Positions 38,758 through 51,250 of a stretch of DNA of 64,000 nt are shown here, piece after piece. The notes under the pieces were generated by a model. The model was given only the letters and a program-made list of their open reading frames with translations. It did no database searches and was not told where the DNA came from. Numbering within the stretch: the first letter of the stretch is position 1; every line of letters begins with the position of its first letter. The position numbers were made by a program, and so were the translations under genes. Location: positions 58,271,816 to 58,335,815 of the forward strand of contig OZ024938.1 of NCBI GenBank assembly GCA_964017235.1. The letters run 5' to 3'. The DNA is from Sabellastarte sp. h YS-2021. Taxonomy: Eukaryota; Annelida; Polychaeta; Sabellida; Sabellidae.

Positions 38758-38942
38758 TTTTATTGCGAAAAATACACTTACCATTTCCTGACCATTGCTA
38801 TATGTTGGTGCCATCCAACTCACTGGCCAACGTTGAGAAACGTTTTAAGAAACCTTAAGAGGCCAGTGAGTGAGTGTGAACTAGCATGTCCCCCTAGTGG
38901 TCATGTGACCACGCTAGTAAACAACCTTCATTATTTTTGTTG
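38758..38942 (+). repeat. Left inverted terminal repeat of the DIRS-like element
   Basis: It begins TTTTATTGCGAAAAATACAC, then TTACCATTTCCTGACCATTG. From CATTTCCTGACCATTGC to ATTATTTTTGTTG it appears by eye to be an exact complement of the right repeat. Confidence 0.85.
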
Positions 38943-41900
38943 GCCATCCTAGAGTGTGGATGTCTATTTTCTTTTCGGATTTTTATTAAGTATTTGGACT
39001 TTTTGTGGATTTGAGTTCTGTTATAAGACGTCTGTGTTGACTATGTCTTCTCAGGACAAAATTAAGAGGAAAATCACAGAGGAAAAGTGCTTTTGTAGAC
39101 TTTTCTTCACGGATTGTTTACCACTTTTTGTAAAATGGCGACAGGGATGTTTGTCGCTGGATGAAGATCTTCTGCTGCTCAGAATGCCTGTTTTTCTTCA
39201 TAACTCTCGTATTACATCATATGGGAGTTCTTTTTTATGCAGTTTTGAAGATTTACTTCATTTATTAACACTGAAACTGTCGGCAGTCATACTAGCTCCG
39301 GCAGGGACAGTTTACATGTTGCTAGGCGACAAAGGAATGGAGACAATTCGATTGTTACAAAGCTTATCACTCGTCGGGTTCGTATAGCCAGGCGTTTGGT
39401 AGCAAAGATCTCACCACTGCATGTTCTGCCGAATAGATCTCTGGTTGGAATCCCCTATGGGGGCAGACATCATAGTTTCTGTTGGAGGCTGCATCGTGGA
39501 TAAGTTTCGAATGCAGAATTGCTCTCTAACCATTTAATTCTTCCGGTGGGTTTCAGTCGGAACTTTTCACGGAGGAAAATACCTGCATGACGTCATCCGA
39601 AGACAATCGAGTTTCCATACCTCCCAAAAGGTCTGGAATCGGGTTGTCAGATGACCGGAGTTGTGTTTCATCTCAGAAATTACTTTTTCTTTCTGTGGTG
39701 TTATGCAGGGTTTCTGCTGGAAACCGGCACCGGTCCATAAAACCTGGTTGTACACATTGTCAGATTTTGTTCAAGAATACAGGTTCTCTGTGTTTTCTTG
39801 CAGCATAATCATGTTAAATCTTACACTACAATTTTTGGATTTATTTAGCAGGACCTCTGTCAGGAGGTCTTCAAGAATTTAAGGATTATCAGAAATCTCC
39901 TAGAATATCCAGTACTACCTTGGACTGTGTACAGTAATTTCTATTACAGTCTTCAATGATCCTGGATGTTTTGTGGGCAGTGTGTTGACCAGCTCTTCAA
40001 CTTGTTACTCGTCAGGAGTGTTACAAGTCTTATTTTTCTCTATCTTATCTCTTAGATGATTTTGGTAGAATGAAAAATTGCATTTTTCACTCTTAATGAG
40101 GTTTTCTCCTGCTGAACTTTTGGTCAGATGTCCAGGAAAACTTCATTTTGTGATCTCGGGTGTATAGTGTTTCTTCTGTCTGGGAAGGAGCAAACTCCTA
40201 CACATGGCTAGAAAGAGGATTAGTTCCCCAGGGCAGTTTTTGCTTCCCTTTATGATACTTAATCCTCCAACTCTGTTACAAAACTCTCCTTCTCTGTAAG
40301 ATTTAGAGGGATTAGGAGTAATCTTTGGGAGTAGTGTTTGTCCACTAGTGCAGATATACTACACCTTACATCTCAACATAGTAAGAGGATAATCTTCAAC
40401 CATTCTTTACCTTTCACAGAGGCAACAGTACTTATTCATGTTCCTAAAGCAGTTGTGGACATGTGTTTTAAGAATAAATGAATAAAATGCGGGAGACATC
40501 AGTTTGCATAAAAGCTGTGTATGAAATGATCGACAAAAGGGCGATAACACCAGTAAGATGGTGATATCGCTACAATTTTACAGTTTATCGGTTGTGATAA
40601 GCTGGGAAGAGATGGCTACCACTAATAGTTGAGGTAAATAAGCCTAATTAAGTACCTTATTTTCATATTGTTGGGTTTTCGCGAGTTGTTACTTGTAAGT
40701 GAATGGGTGTGTTAACGCGTTTCCTTACAGTTGCATTCTTCCATAGCCAGATTCACGCGAATTGTTATCTTCACTTCCCTGTTGATGACAGTTCACACCG
40801 GTTCACTATGTTAGTCCATGGTGAGGTTGTGGGATCTATAAGAACGCATCATGCTTTACCAGTATATAGACCATTTCATTGCTTTGCTCTTGGAAATGGT
40901 TTATTTTCGACTTTACTATTGTATTAACGGATAGTGAACCTGATGGCTGCAGTAGAAGGCATTGGGTTTCACCAGCTTATATAAAAAAAAAAAAAAAACT
41001 TCTTGGCTAATACACCAGGATTTTTAGTTTGGATTGCAGATTACACCTTAGGGTACATCTTTACTCATAGCAAAGCATCTTCTCCGGCTAATGGTTTCTA
41101 AGGAAGCCATTTCTTTGGTGGCGGTATGGCTTCATAGGAGAAAACAGTGCCATTGGGTTATTTGTTTATCAGGTAACCCCAAGGCTATCTGCTAATGTAC
41201 CACAGATACCACACATAATACACAGATAATGTACCAGTTTTTCTGTTCTCAGGTTCCATCTTCAGTGGTGGAACGACTTTTCAATTTGCAGGAGCTTCCA
41301 TTACTTCATCAGAAGGAGCACAATCTCCTTCTGTTATTAGATGCTTTCTTTAAGGGTTGGGATGCACAAGTATGGCATCAAACAGCCAGTGGTCTGTTGT
41401 ATCATGAGGGGTCAAGACTCCACATTAACAGGGCTACTACCTTTAGAATCATTTGGAGGTCTGATTCGGATTCTGAATCTGTTGATTTCCCCAGATATTT
41501 CTTCAGTGGTTTCCTATCTGAACAGGTAGGGAGGTACCCACTTTCAGGAATTTGTTTCCTTATCTGAAGAATCATTCCTTGGACGAATGCCATGGGTTCA
41601 GATTCAGGCATATCACTTCCCAGGGTATACAAATATTCCAACAAATTCTTTGTTCATGAAAGTCAAGATGATTCAAATTGAATGTGTTTTGGATGACTTT
41701 TGAATCTTCTATTCTGATTCAGGTGTTCAATCAAATCTGTCTTTGATTACAATCACCAATGATGGGTTTGTTTTGCAACTAGTTTGAACCACAAGCTTGT
41801 CTTTTTCAACTTTTCTTGGGATGGACTGGACAGTTTGTTTGGTCCTTTGACCTTGATTCTTCAGGTGATGCAGGTGAATCATTTGGCTTCTAAGGCTTCT

Positions 41901-43952
41901 TTGGTTTGCAACCTGTAGTCATTCCTGCTTTGGAACCTTCTTTAGATCTTGCTTTGGTCAAGATAGGTTTCTTTGTCCAGGGAGAGCCTTGAGAGGTTAT
42001 CTGGATAAGTCAAAGATCTCAGGAAAGGCAAGAAAATTCTTTTTGTACCTAGTAAGAAGGGCTACTCCAAGATTTAGGTGCAGAATCCTCTGGATGGCAT
42101 CAGAGTGGCTAGGGATGTCTTATCTTTGGGATCTGGTGGATCTATTCCACAAAGGTTCCTTTTAAGGCTTCCCTTGCTGGTGAGTTCAATCATTATGCCA
42201 TTGGTATCCAACAACCTGAATCTTAAGCTTCCAGTGTATGTGTTTCCTTTCTTAGACTGTGGGGCTTGGGGAACAGGTCCATTCTCATTTCTTGGGAGGA
42301 TCTGGACAGCTTTGTGTTTGTTCCAGTGGCTCTCATTCCTCAGGTGACTCAAGATGATCACCTACAGGTGCAGAATCATCATGATTGCACCAGGATAGCC
42401 AAGATTCTTCAGGTGATTTAGAAGATGACCACCTTCAGTTGCAGATTCATCATGTTTGAATCATGATGGTCATGGTGGATGTTCTTGGTTGTGGGACCTG
42501 GTAAATCTATGCACATCTGAGGCTTCTTGGTGGTGAACTTCTCAGATACTACTTTTCTAGATGTAGCAAATTTCCTTAATTATTTCTTTAAGGAAAGGAA
42601 TCTTAAGCCATCTACTATTGCTGGTTACAGAATAACAATGGTAGATTGCTTTCCTTGAAGGGGAATAAGTCTCTAGAACTCTTCAGCTGTATAGATTGTT
42701 GACATATTTCTATAGAGACAATCCAGTAGCCAATAGGTTAAGCCTTCTTTTCCTTTTGTCTCTGGTCTTGTTTGGTCTCACCAGACAGCCTTTTGAGCCT
42801 TTGGGGAAGATTTCTTGGAGGTTATTAACTTTCAAGACAGTCTTTCTTTTGACTTTGGCATTAGGCAAAGGAAGAAGGGTATTCTCGTTGGCTTTGTCTT
42901 CCCTTACTTTGAATAAGTATTGCTCACAAGTGGCTCTGGCCATTTATTAGCCAAGATTCAGTTGGCTTCGGATGGGCCTACTTCAGTTAAGCCGGTCGAT
43001 ATGCCAGCTCTCAATCACTGGGACAGCAGTTTTATTCAAGATAGATCTTGTGAGGTTTTGAAATACTTTTACTTGGGACTAAGGATTCAATGAGGAATTA
43101 TTATGTCTTGTCTGTGCCTAGTTAAGAAGGCTTTACAGCAGATATTTTCAGGTCAACTATCTTTTCTTGTTGTAGGCAGACTAGCATTTTGACTGAGGAG
43201 AAGTCAAATTCTGACTCTCAACAGCAGCGAGTCAAAGCAAGAATCTTTGGGTTTTAGGATAGTGTTTCTGTATATGAATTTTCAGATGCCAGTTACTGGA
43301 AACCATAACTTTTTCACCAATTTTCAGTCTCACCTGCTTGGTTTGCTTGTGGTCAGACTTTGATATTGTGTCCTACAGTTTGTTATCTTATAAGTATATG
43401 TGTGATACTTATTTTGATACTTTAGTATACATTTGCATCTGTATGTCTGTCATACTATCTGTCTTTTTATTAGGCAGAATTGTTGACTTCATTCAGGCTT
43501 GGAATTACACAATATGCTGATGACACTTCCAATATTTGTGTCACCTGTGTGGGTGTTGGATGTTTGTCTAGATACAGCATTCAACTGTGACAGTGACTGT
43601 CAGTTTGTGAGAACTTCAACTACATACTATGATTTAGGGGATCTGTATGGTATGTGGTGACTGTTGGAAGTTTATATGTTGTGGTATGCATGTAAATTTC
43701 AATGTAAACTTCTCATAATGTTTTAGTTGTAGGCTAGGTAGTGAGTCTCTGTTATGATTACTTCCTTCCTACAACAGCAACAACAACAGCAACAAGGCTG
43801 TGTTGTTTTGTAGTGCTCAACAGTTCCACTGCCTCATCTGGGAGGTTAGTTTGGATCTGAATGCAGGTTTGTGCTGTGTATGATAGCTGTGCAGAGTGGT
43901 GTACTGGGTCTTTAAATTCTAGTACTGCCCTCCTTCCATGAAGGCTGCATTC

Positions 43953-44054
43953 AGCAATGGTCAGGAAATGGTAAGTGTATTTTTCGCAATAAAATTGAAA
44001 AATTTTGTTGTAATTTTAATTTTTATTAGATAAATACTTACCATTTCCTGACCA
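43953..44054 (+). repeat. Internal complementary region of the DIRS-like element
   Basis: The first half (AGCAATGGTCAGGAAATGGT through TTTTTCGCAATAAAA) is the complement of the left outer end. The second half (TTGAAAAATTTTGTTG through TTACCATTTCCTGACCA) is the complement of the right outer end. The junction between them marks the element boundaries. DIRS elements use this region to template closure of circular DNA during replication. Confidence 0.85.
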
Positions 44055-44107
44055 GGATAGTCCCCCCCTGCCTCCCCGCAGATTCAGTACTAGGGGAGTA
44101 TTTTCTG

Positions 44108-44315
44108 CAACAAAAATAATGAAGGTTGTTTACTAGCGTGGTCACATGACCACTAGGGGGACATGCTAGTTCACACTCACTCACTGGCCTCTTAAGGTTT
44201 CTTAAAACGTTTCTCAACGTTGGCCAGTGAGTTGGATGGCACCAACATATAGCAATGGTCAGGAAATGGTAAGTATTTATCTAATAAAAATTAAAATTAC
44301 AACAAAATTTTTCAA
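44108..44315 (+). repeat. Right inverted terminal repeat of the DIRS-like element
   Basis: It runs from CAACAAAAATAATGAAGG to ACAACAAAATTTTTCAA. Its outermost ~40 bp differ from the left end and are matched by the internal complementary region instead, as known for DIRS-1. Confidence 0.85.
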
Positions 44316-46254
44316 ATTTATTCATTACATTGTCAATAAAAGATTTCATATTAACTTCTCCAGTGGGTATATCTTCAACCCTTAATAAAGACTTCAACAT
44401 TTAAAATCAAAGGTGCTGGTATAAAAAGCCCATCTTAAGAAGGACTGTCCATCCCAGGCCCATCATAAGATTGGCTGTCAAGCTTTAGATCCTATGTTGT
44501 GCCAATCTTAAGATTAACAAGATCTCAAGTTTGTCTTGAACATATTATATGTGTATAATGAATATAATCCATTACTTGTAGACTCTGCCTTAATGTGTAT
44601 GTTTAAGTTGAATAATACAGTTGTATATTTTGTCCCTACAATCCTTTTCCAGTGCAATAAAAACTTTCAATTAACGTTTGTACTAGTTTGAATATGCAGA
44701 AGAAGCAGATTACTTTATGGTGCGTCCTCTTTTTCTGAAACCTTCTGGAAGACCAGAATTGTGTTGACATAATAATAAAATGTTCAGAAAATATACGCCA
44801 GTCAGTTTGGCAAGGAAAAACAACTTGCAAAATATATGTAAATTTTAGGAGAATGGAAATCAGTTCACAAAGTTGAATTATGGAAAAGAATTCTTATTTT
44901 TCTGATTGACTTTTTGGGAGTTTTTGTTAATAAAAAAACTATAGCGAAGTTTTCTGTATCCCAATGGCATTCCTATGCATTTGTTAGGAGACTTAGTCTA
45001 TGCTACCATATGCATGGTTTGCAAGTGTTGATTTGTACTGTCTATTATTAACGTATTTTGACCCAAATACTAGGACATGCAAACTAGGTAATATTGGTTT
45101 ATTTTCCCCAGTGCCCCTTACCATGGATAATAAGCAATACAAATTTGTAAATGTTTCAGTAATTATGTAAGTTACACAGATGTTATGTAAATCATTAGAG
45201 TAATATAATGATAATGCCGAGATGGCAGACAAATTGCAAGTTAAAATTGAAGTTTCAATTTTCGCTTGTGTCTGTAATGCGGATATTTGTCAAAGCCGCT
45301 TTTATGCATTACTTTAGTAAATATAGAATTATTTGTTATCGAAGTAAAGTGGTGGAAAATAAAAGTAAGTTGGTGATTGTTGTACCTTAGAGTCAGCTTC
45401 AGTGATGAGATTAAGCTCTATAAAATCCTTTATAGAATAGCTGTTCAAGTAAAAGAATACACGCATATGTTGTCATAGGGATACTTAAAATGTTAGATGC
45501 ATGGAAGCTTTGGCTAAGACTATATGAAATAGCGAAACCTATGTTGTTTTTCAATTCAGTCTCAAAATGAACGCATAAAACTATTGTTTTGTGTAAAAAT
45601 GGTGAGCTGTTATTGTCTTACATCTTGGTTTGGTCAAAAGGGTCACACAAGTTGTTTTTCTCCTGTATTTTGAACACCCCCTCCCCCACCCCTTTCCCCA
45701 GAAGAAAACTTCTCCAGTAATAAGTTGGCTCTTGTTACTGTAGTCATGCAATATTTCAAGATGACGGGCCTAATTAAAATAAGTTCCAGAAAAACATGTT
45801 TTGTTGAAAAGAATTTCAAAGTTATTTCAAATGTTTATTATGTTTGGTGCAAAACTAATGCCTGTAAATGTTTGTGCAGTAAATGGAGAAGCATTATGAA
45901 GAAACAGCGTGTCGTTTCTGTGACTTATATTTATCGAGATGCAAAATATTTATGCTAGAAATTTGGCGGTGTACGCTTACATGATTAACCTTTTCAGACT
46001 GGCAAGGAAATCGCCAGCCAAATCGCTTTGACCCAGTGAAGTGGGTTTTCTTTAAAAACATAAAAAAAACAAAGACCCGTTGTGGCTCAAACGCTGTAGA
46101 CTGCCAGAAGATGAAATATAAGCTTGAGTGCACCAGAATGATTTGCAACGATATATAGTAAAATACCAGCTGTCTTAGAGCAAAAGAATGTGGTGAAAAT
46201 ATTGGGGTTTTTTTAACGTTGAACCAGAAATACAAACTTATGGTCGTTATAACT

Positions 46255-46765
46255 GGAGGTCTCTCCAGTATGCTGATGATCCAGTGAAAGTTGAAGAGTT
46301 ATTCTAATAGTTATGTTGGACTATGGCGGTCGACCTCCCTGATTGGGTTTGTGATCCTAAAAATTTGGTGTTCATGAGGCAGTTGGAATACTGATAAACC
46401 CAGTCGGAGTGTAAACCATTCGTGATTGAGTGGGATTTTTTAATCGGGAACCAATCGGAATGTCTGGCGGCATTTCTGATGATATTAAATGGTTTAATAT
46501 TATCGTAAACATTGTATCGTAACATGCCGTAAACAATATTTTCCCTCTTAAGTTAATCCTTAATGTTCATAAACCATTAGAATGCATCAGAAAACTATTG
46601 CAATCTTTTCTGGAGCCTATTGGAAGACTTCTTGAACCAATCACAATGTAACTCGGGGAAAATATCGGAAACTTAAAATACACCCATGGATTGTGGAAGG
46701 TTTTATTTTTTCCAGTCAGGATGTGGGACTGCGATAGGGCCACCATAGTGGAACAGCCCTGTGAG
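46255..46765. repeat. Possible relative of the 11573-12148 element
   Basis: It shares the phrase style (GGAACCAATCGGAATG, GAACCAATCACAATG) and an end GATAGGGCCACCATAGTGGAACAGCCC resembling GAGTGGAACAGGCCCC. The family link rests on these short words only. Confidence 0.35.
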
Positions 46766-46894
46766 AAAAGTTATCTTTATTTTGTGTCATACTGTCATCA
46801 GCACAAATACACAAGGTGTGAGTTTAATCAAGGTAATGCTATGTTTACTGTTTTATCATCATGAAGTTTAATTAAGATAATGTGTTAACTGTTT

Positions 46895-46921
46895 CATCAT
46901 CATCATCATCATCATCATCAT
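46895..46921 (+). repeat. ATC trinucleotide microsatellite
   Basis: Nine perfect units of a CAT/ATC repeat. Confidence 0.9.
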
Positions 46922-47259
46922 TGGTAGTAGTCAAATAAGAAAAACTCTTCCAAGAAAGTAGTGTACAGAGATTATTATTGAGAGTAGTCAAACCATATCT
47001 CATACTCATAAAGTATTAATACTTCAGAAGCTGTGCTTGTTCATTACTATACATATATTTTTATATAAATAAATGTATGAAAATTAAGATTGTAGAGTGT
47101 TTTACTGACCTTGTATTCCCATTTTAGTATCACTAAATTTGTCCTATTTTCATAATGTTGCTGCATTATAACCCTAAGTTTGCCAGTATCTGAATAAAAT
47201 GAATTCTTCGTGATAACAAAGACCATCCTGCCATGTGATATTCTGTTAGTGTAGAGCTG

Positions 47260-47425
47260 GGTAGCAAAATGGTGTTGTTGGTAACATACTCGCCGCCCAC
47301 CCCTGAGCTCTGGGGTTTGAATGTTTGTGCAGAGCATCAGTCAAAAAGTTCAGAATCTCAACCAATTAGCACACAGGCTTTCTGCATCCTGGCAACCACC
47401 GGTCATGGTATGAGCTACACAAGGT
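47260..47425 (+). repeat. Degraded tRNA-like SINE (probably family A)
   Basis: It shows a tRNA-like head (TGGTAACATACTCGCCGCCC near 47279) and a weak family body (CAGAATCTCAACC, GGTCATGGTATGAGCTACAC). It is too diverged for a firm family call. Confidence 0.5.
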
Positions 47426-47817
47426 ATTGAGAGAGTCATACTTTTCTCTGATTAATCGATTGATTCAACAGCATGTGCCTCTGCCTTATCAAGAGAGATT
47501 ACATCTGTATCTTCCCCACACCAGAAAACTTGTTGTTAAACTAACAAAAGAATTTAAGAGTGAACAGTTTTACATTTTTAGTTTCAAAATGGCAGAAGAT
47601 AACTGCTTAATGCATCCAGTTACCGTTAGTTTGAAAAGGTTCTGTCGGGCATCTCATTTGATTCAACCAGTCTTGGTGGTAGCATGAGAAAATGAGAAAA
47701 TACAACTGTTACTCTTGGCAATCTGTGGTTGAATATCAAGCCCTAACCTTATTTGGGAAGTCCAGGACCTCATTGGCAATACCTAGTACTTTACACTTCA
47801 CAGTTTTAACAGCTCCT

Positions 47818-47935
47818 TGCTGGGCTAGTAGTTAACAAGTATGATATCTAATCACAGGCTGTCAGCTCTGTGTGGGTTCAACACCCACAAGTGGTGACAC
47901 AATTGTATCCATTGTTAAACTCATTTTATCTTTGA
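47818..47935 (+). repeat. tRNA-derived SINE (family B), truncated
   Basis: It contains TTGCTGGGCTAGTAGTTAAC, TCACAGGCTGTCAGCTCTGT, GTGGGTTCAACACCC and ACAAGTGGTGAC, which match family B in order. Confidence 0.65.
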
Positions 47936-50362
47936 AAAAAACACGGACTTGTAGACTCTTGTATTTCACTCTGGGGAATGTCAATCACTAATACTTTTTT
48001 CTGTACTTGAGTAGTTGGCACAGGTCAAATGGCCTATATGTCCTGCATGTACAACTGTAGTGTTTGTCCAGCATGGGTAGGTTCCACCTGAATTATGGCT
48101 TGGCTGATACTTATTGTCATGACTCTGCTTCTGTGCCGTATTCTATGCATTCATTTATCTTTAGCTTAAAAATTCTACTTTGACCTGTATCTGACCTTGC
48201 ATGGGGTGGTTCATGTAAGAGGTGAGGTTTGATTCAAGATTCTTCACTGAGGATCAGTGCTTGAATCTCTTTCTACCATATCATATTTTGCATCTATGTG
48301 CAGCTGCATGCTTTGACCTTGTCTTGACCTTGTGTCACTTGTGTTAGGCTATGGCATATGGGGAATTAAACTATGGCAAGATGTAGCTATCTGGTTTATG
48401 TCACTTTTATTTGCACAGGGTTTGGGGTTAGAACCCAACGTGTAAGTTACCCGGCTCTCTGCATTGAGTTCAAGCTTTGAGCAGCTGACCTGGGGTCAAG
48501 TCTGACCCAAGAACATTGAGTACTGGCACTACGTGTCCTGCAGTAAGGCAATTTTCTGCTCAATATATAGTCACCTCTGTGGCCCTGACTTAAAGTCTTG
48601 TCGGCATGCCAGAAATACTAAAAGTCTGTTTGATGATAACCCTGGCTGTTGAAAGGCAAGTACAAGCATAGTATACATATATTAATGCCTAGGTCACACT
48701 TTTCTGTCCGGTCATGATTGTACATATTTGATTTCTGCAGGCTGAAGAATGAGCCATATTGCGCATCCATCGAACAAACCCACCCACCTAGCCTGGCCTT
48801 CCAGGCTGTCTGAATCATAATGCGAACGTGAAATATTTTTGCCATAATGCACACTGTATCAGATGCAATTCTTGTCTGGGAGACAGTTCTCAGCTAGCTA
48901 AACAGCATACATATATGAGACCATTATGGAAAAAATAATTATAATGCAATCAAACAGTTGTGTCCATACTTTTCATATCAACGCCTGTAGCAAGGCTATC
49001 ACACACCCCAACCATCCCTCCAGCCTATATAGTGTGGTATGGATCTTTAAGAGGTTTTTGGACATTTTTCAAGCATTTCTAAACGCTGTCCATGAGACAA
49101 CCCGTTCTCAAATCATGGTCGTTTTGAAATGGTCAGTGGTTTCAAAAACGGCAAGTAACATCACCACAAACATTTAGTATCTCTCCGCTGGTGGATGCTG
49201 TTCAGGTGTTGACCCCCCTTGTTGTTATTAGAGGAAGTTTTATTGCAATTTTCTCTGTATAAATTCTTCAAATCGAATTTAAACCAAAACCAATTTAGAC
49301 AGATCAGATAATTAAAATGTAATTACAATAGCACTAAGATATTCTAAGACATCAAACTTAGCGAAATTATAATAAGAAATACCACACACAAAGTAAATAA
49401 CTATTTAACAAAACACATACTAACTAGATCAAATGATAAATCATTTGTGCCAGATAAAATATGCTCTGAGTATATTGTAATGTTGTTTCTATGTCGTTTG
49501 ATAGGGGAAAACGAAAGAAATAAGGTGTCTTTAAAGAATGGAATAGTTTTGGCATATAGGCTTAAGACTAAAAGTTCAATCTGAATGTACAAATCTAATT
49601 TTAGTCATTTTTATATATGGAGAACCAAGGAATACTGGATGATCTATTTGAAATTAATCATATAAATATTATAAGTAAATTACTATAATATGTCACTCCT
49701 CACCCATGGCTTTGTGTTGTAGACTTAGTCTGAAAAAAATGTATTAAATATATGTCACTAATTTACACTGAAAAAAGATGAACAGATGATTAGCCCCACC
49801 CAAGGGGAGTGTATGGTCTATATTATTGAATGTTTCTACTTTAAAAACTTGACAATAGAGCCTTAAATAGGCGACATTTATCCTGCTCCAGTTTTTAACC
49901 CGTCAATCGTAAATCATCGATATTAAATGGACTTTCCGAGAAGTGGTCACTTCATTTTCAGTCATACACCCACGCCTGTTTCAAGGACACGTTCTCTACT
50001 ACTACGCAGCAATATGCTTATCAATATGGGTTTCCAAGTGTAAACAATATTAAAAAGTTAAATACACACGTATATTACTCGATGGCATTCATATTAACCG
50101 CTCTGGATACTTGTCAATTACAGTAATAGTTTTTGTTACAGTTATTAATAGAATGTTGTTATATTCGGCGATAGAGATACATGTGTTTATGTGTGAAATG
50201 TTTTCTTGAAATGTGGAGACAACTGCTGCAAAAAGTGTTTATTTGTATGTATCTTATGGATATTTTTGTGAACCTTCAAACTCCATCAAAACTGTTGAAA
50301 GACAATATACAGAAGGCTGCAGTGGGAAAATATTTTAGGGGGTGTGATCCTAAACTTGTAAG

Positions 50363-50550
50363 CTGAGGCTGGGGTTCGGTTCGCGGCACGGCCTGAAGTG
50401 GGAAAACTGGTAGTTGCTTGCCGTTGGTCCGCAGTTTACAGTACAGAACCCTAACGAACTGTATGTACTGGTTTCCTCTGCCCACAAAACTACCCGTCGT
50501 GATATGACCTGTACAGTGTTGAAAGCGACGTAAAACCCCAAATAATTCAA
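50363..50550 (+). repeat. tRNA-derived SINE (family A) with 16-bp target-site duplication
   Basis: The body is nearly identical to the copy at 28599 but begins inside the tRNA-like head. It is flanked by perfect direct repeats ATCCTAAACTTGTAAG at 50347-50362 and 50551-50566. This shows clean, 5'-truncated insertion, as expected for LINE-driven retrotransposition. Confidence 0.88.
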
Positions 50551-51104
50551 ATCCTAAACTTGTAAGTATATGCTCAATTTATCCTGCTATATAGGTTTTT
50601 TAATAATGCAAAAAAACAGCAAGGCATGATGTAGCCTTCCTGGGGGTTCAAGTTTCTTTTTAATCAGTTATCAGTTCAGATAATAAAGATTCAGTTTATA
50701 TAATGGACTCGTATATATACTCGCTTTTACAGCTATGTCTCTGTCTGGTGAGCGTATATCTGATTAGATGTATGAGTGCTTTATGATTATCAAATATCTG
50801 TGTGCATGTTTGTAGATGATATGGCAGAAATTTGAGCCTCAAGCAAGACTAGGCATAATGCATTTCTGTTGACAGACTTGCGTTTGTCTAGCAATTATGG
50901 CCAGCTTACCAGTTATGGTAATCTTTTTAAAAGGTTACTGTCTTGTTTTAAGGCTGCGTTTCGGGGTGAGGATGGGGTCGGCTTAGTGGATTAGATTTTA
51001 TAAGAGATTTCCACGCTGTAATGTTGTTGCATTTAAATCCAGACCATAAAACACCTGGGATGCATTGTTGGTCTGGTCATGTATGATCTTAGCTATGAAT
51101 CCAT

Positions 51105-51250
51105 GAAGAATGCCCATCGGGAAGAATGCTCGTTAGGTACTCTTCCCATCAGAATAATGCCCATCAGGAACTTTGCCTATCACCAGTTTGTCAGGGGTGG
51201 AATTTTGCCCATCAATTTTTCACCCATTTCTGATGGACATTCTTCTGGGA
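51105..51250 (+). repeat. Degenerate short tandem repeats (ATGCCCATCAGGAA type)
   Basis: ATGCCCATCGGGAAGAATGC, CTTCCCATCAGAATA, ATGCCCATCAGGAACTTTGC, CTATCACCAG and TTGCCCATCAATTTTTC follow one another with spacing near 15-30 bp. Confidence 0.45.

Larger units (their letters stand above)
38758..44315 (+). mobile_element. DIRS-type (tyrosine recombinase) retroelement, broken fossil copy
   Basis: The ~5.56-kb element is bounded by inverted terminal repeats (38758-38942 and 44108-44315). An internal complementary region (43953-44054) is complementary to both outer ends joined together, an arrangement specific to the DIRS order. The + strand interior contains a stretch resembling a DIRS/Ngaro tyrosine recombinase (about 42560-43200), placed toward the right as in DIRS elements. 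Upstream sequence is where Gag and RT-RNase H would lie. Coding parts are badly broken, with many breaks. The termini still look identical over about 150 bp, so the copy itself may have inserted fairly recently. Confidence 0.85.

Noticed and set aside
38956-39387. 143-codon reading frame as a host gene
   Set aside because: It lies wholly inside the DIRS-like element, directly after its left terminal repeat, so it belongs to the fossil element.
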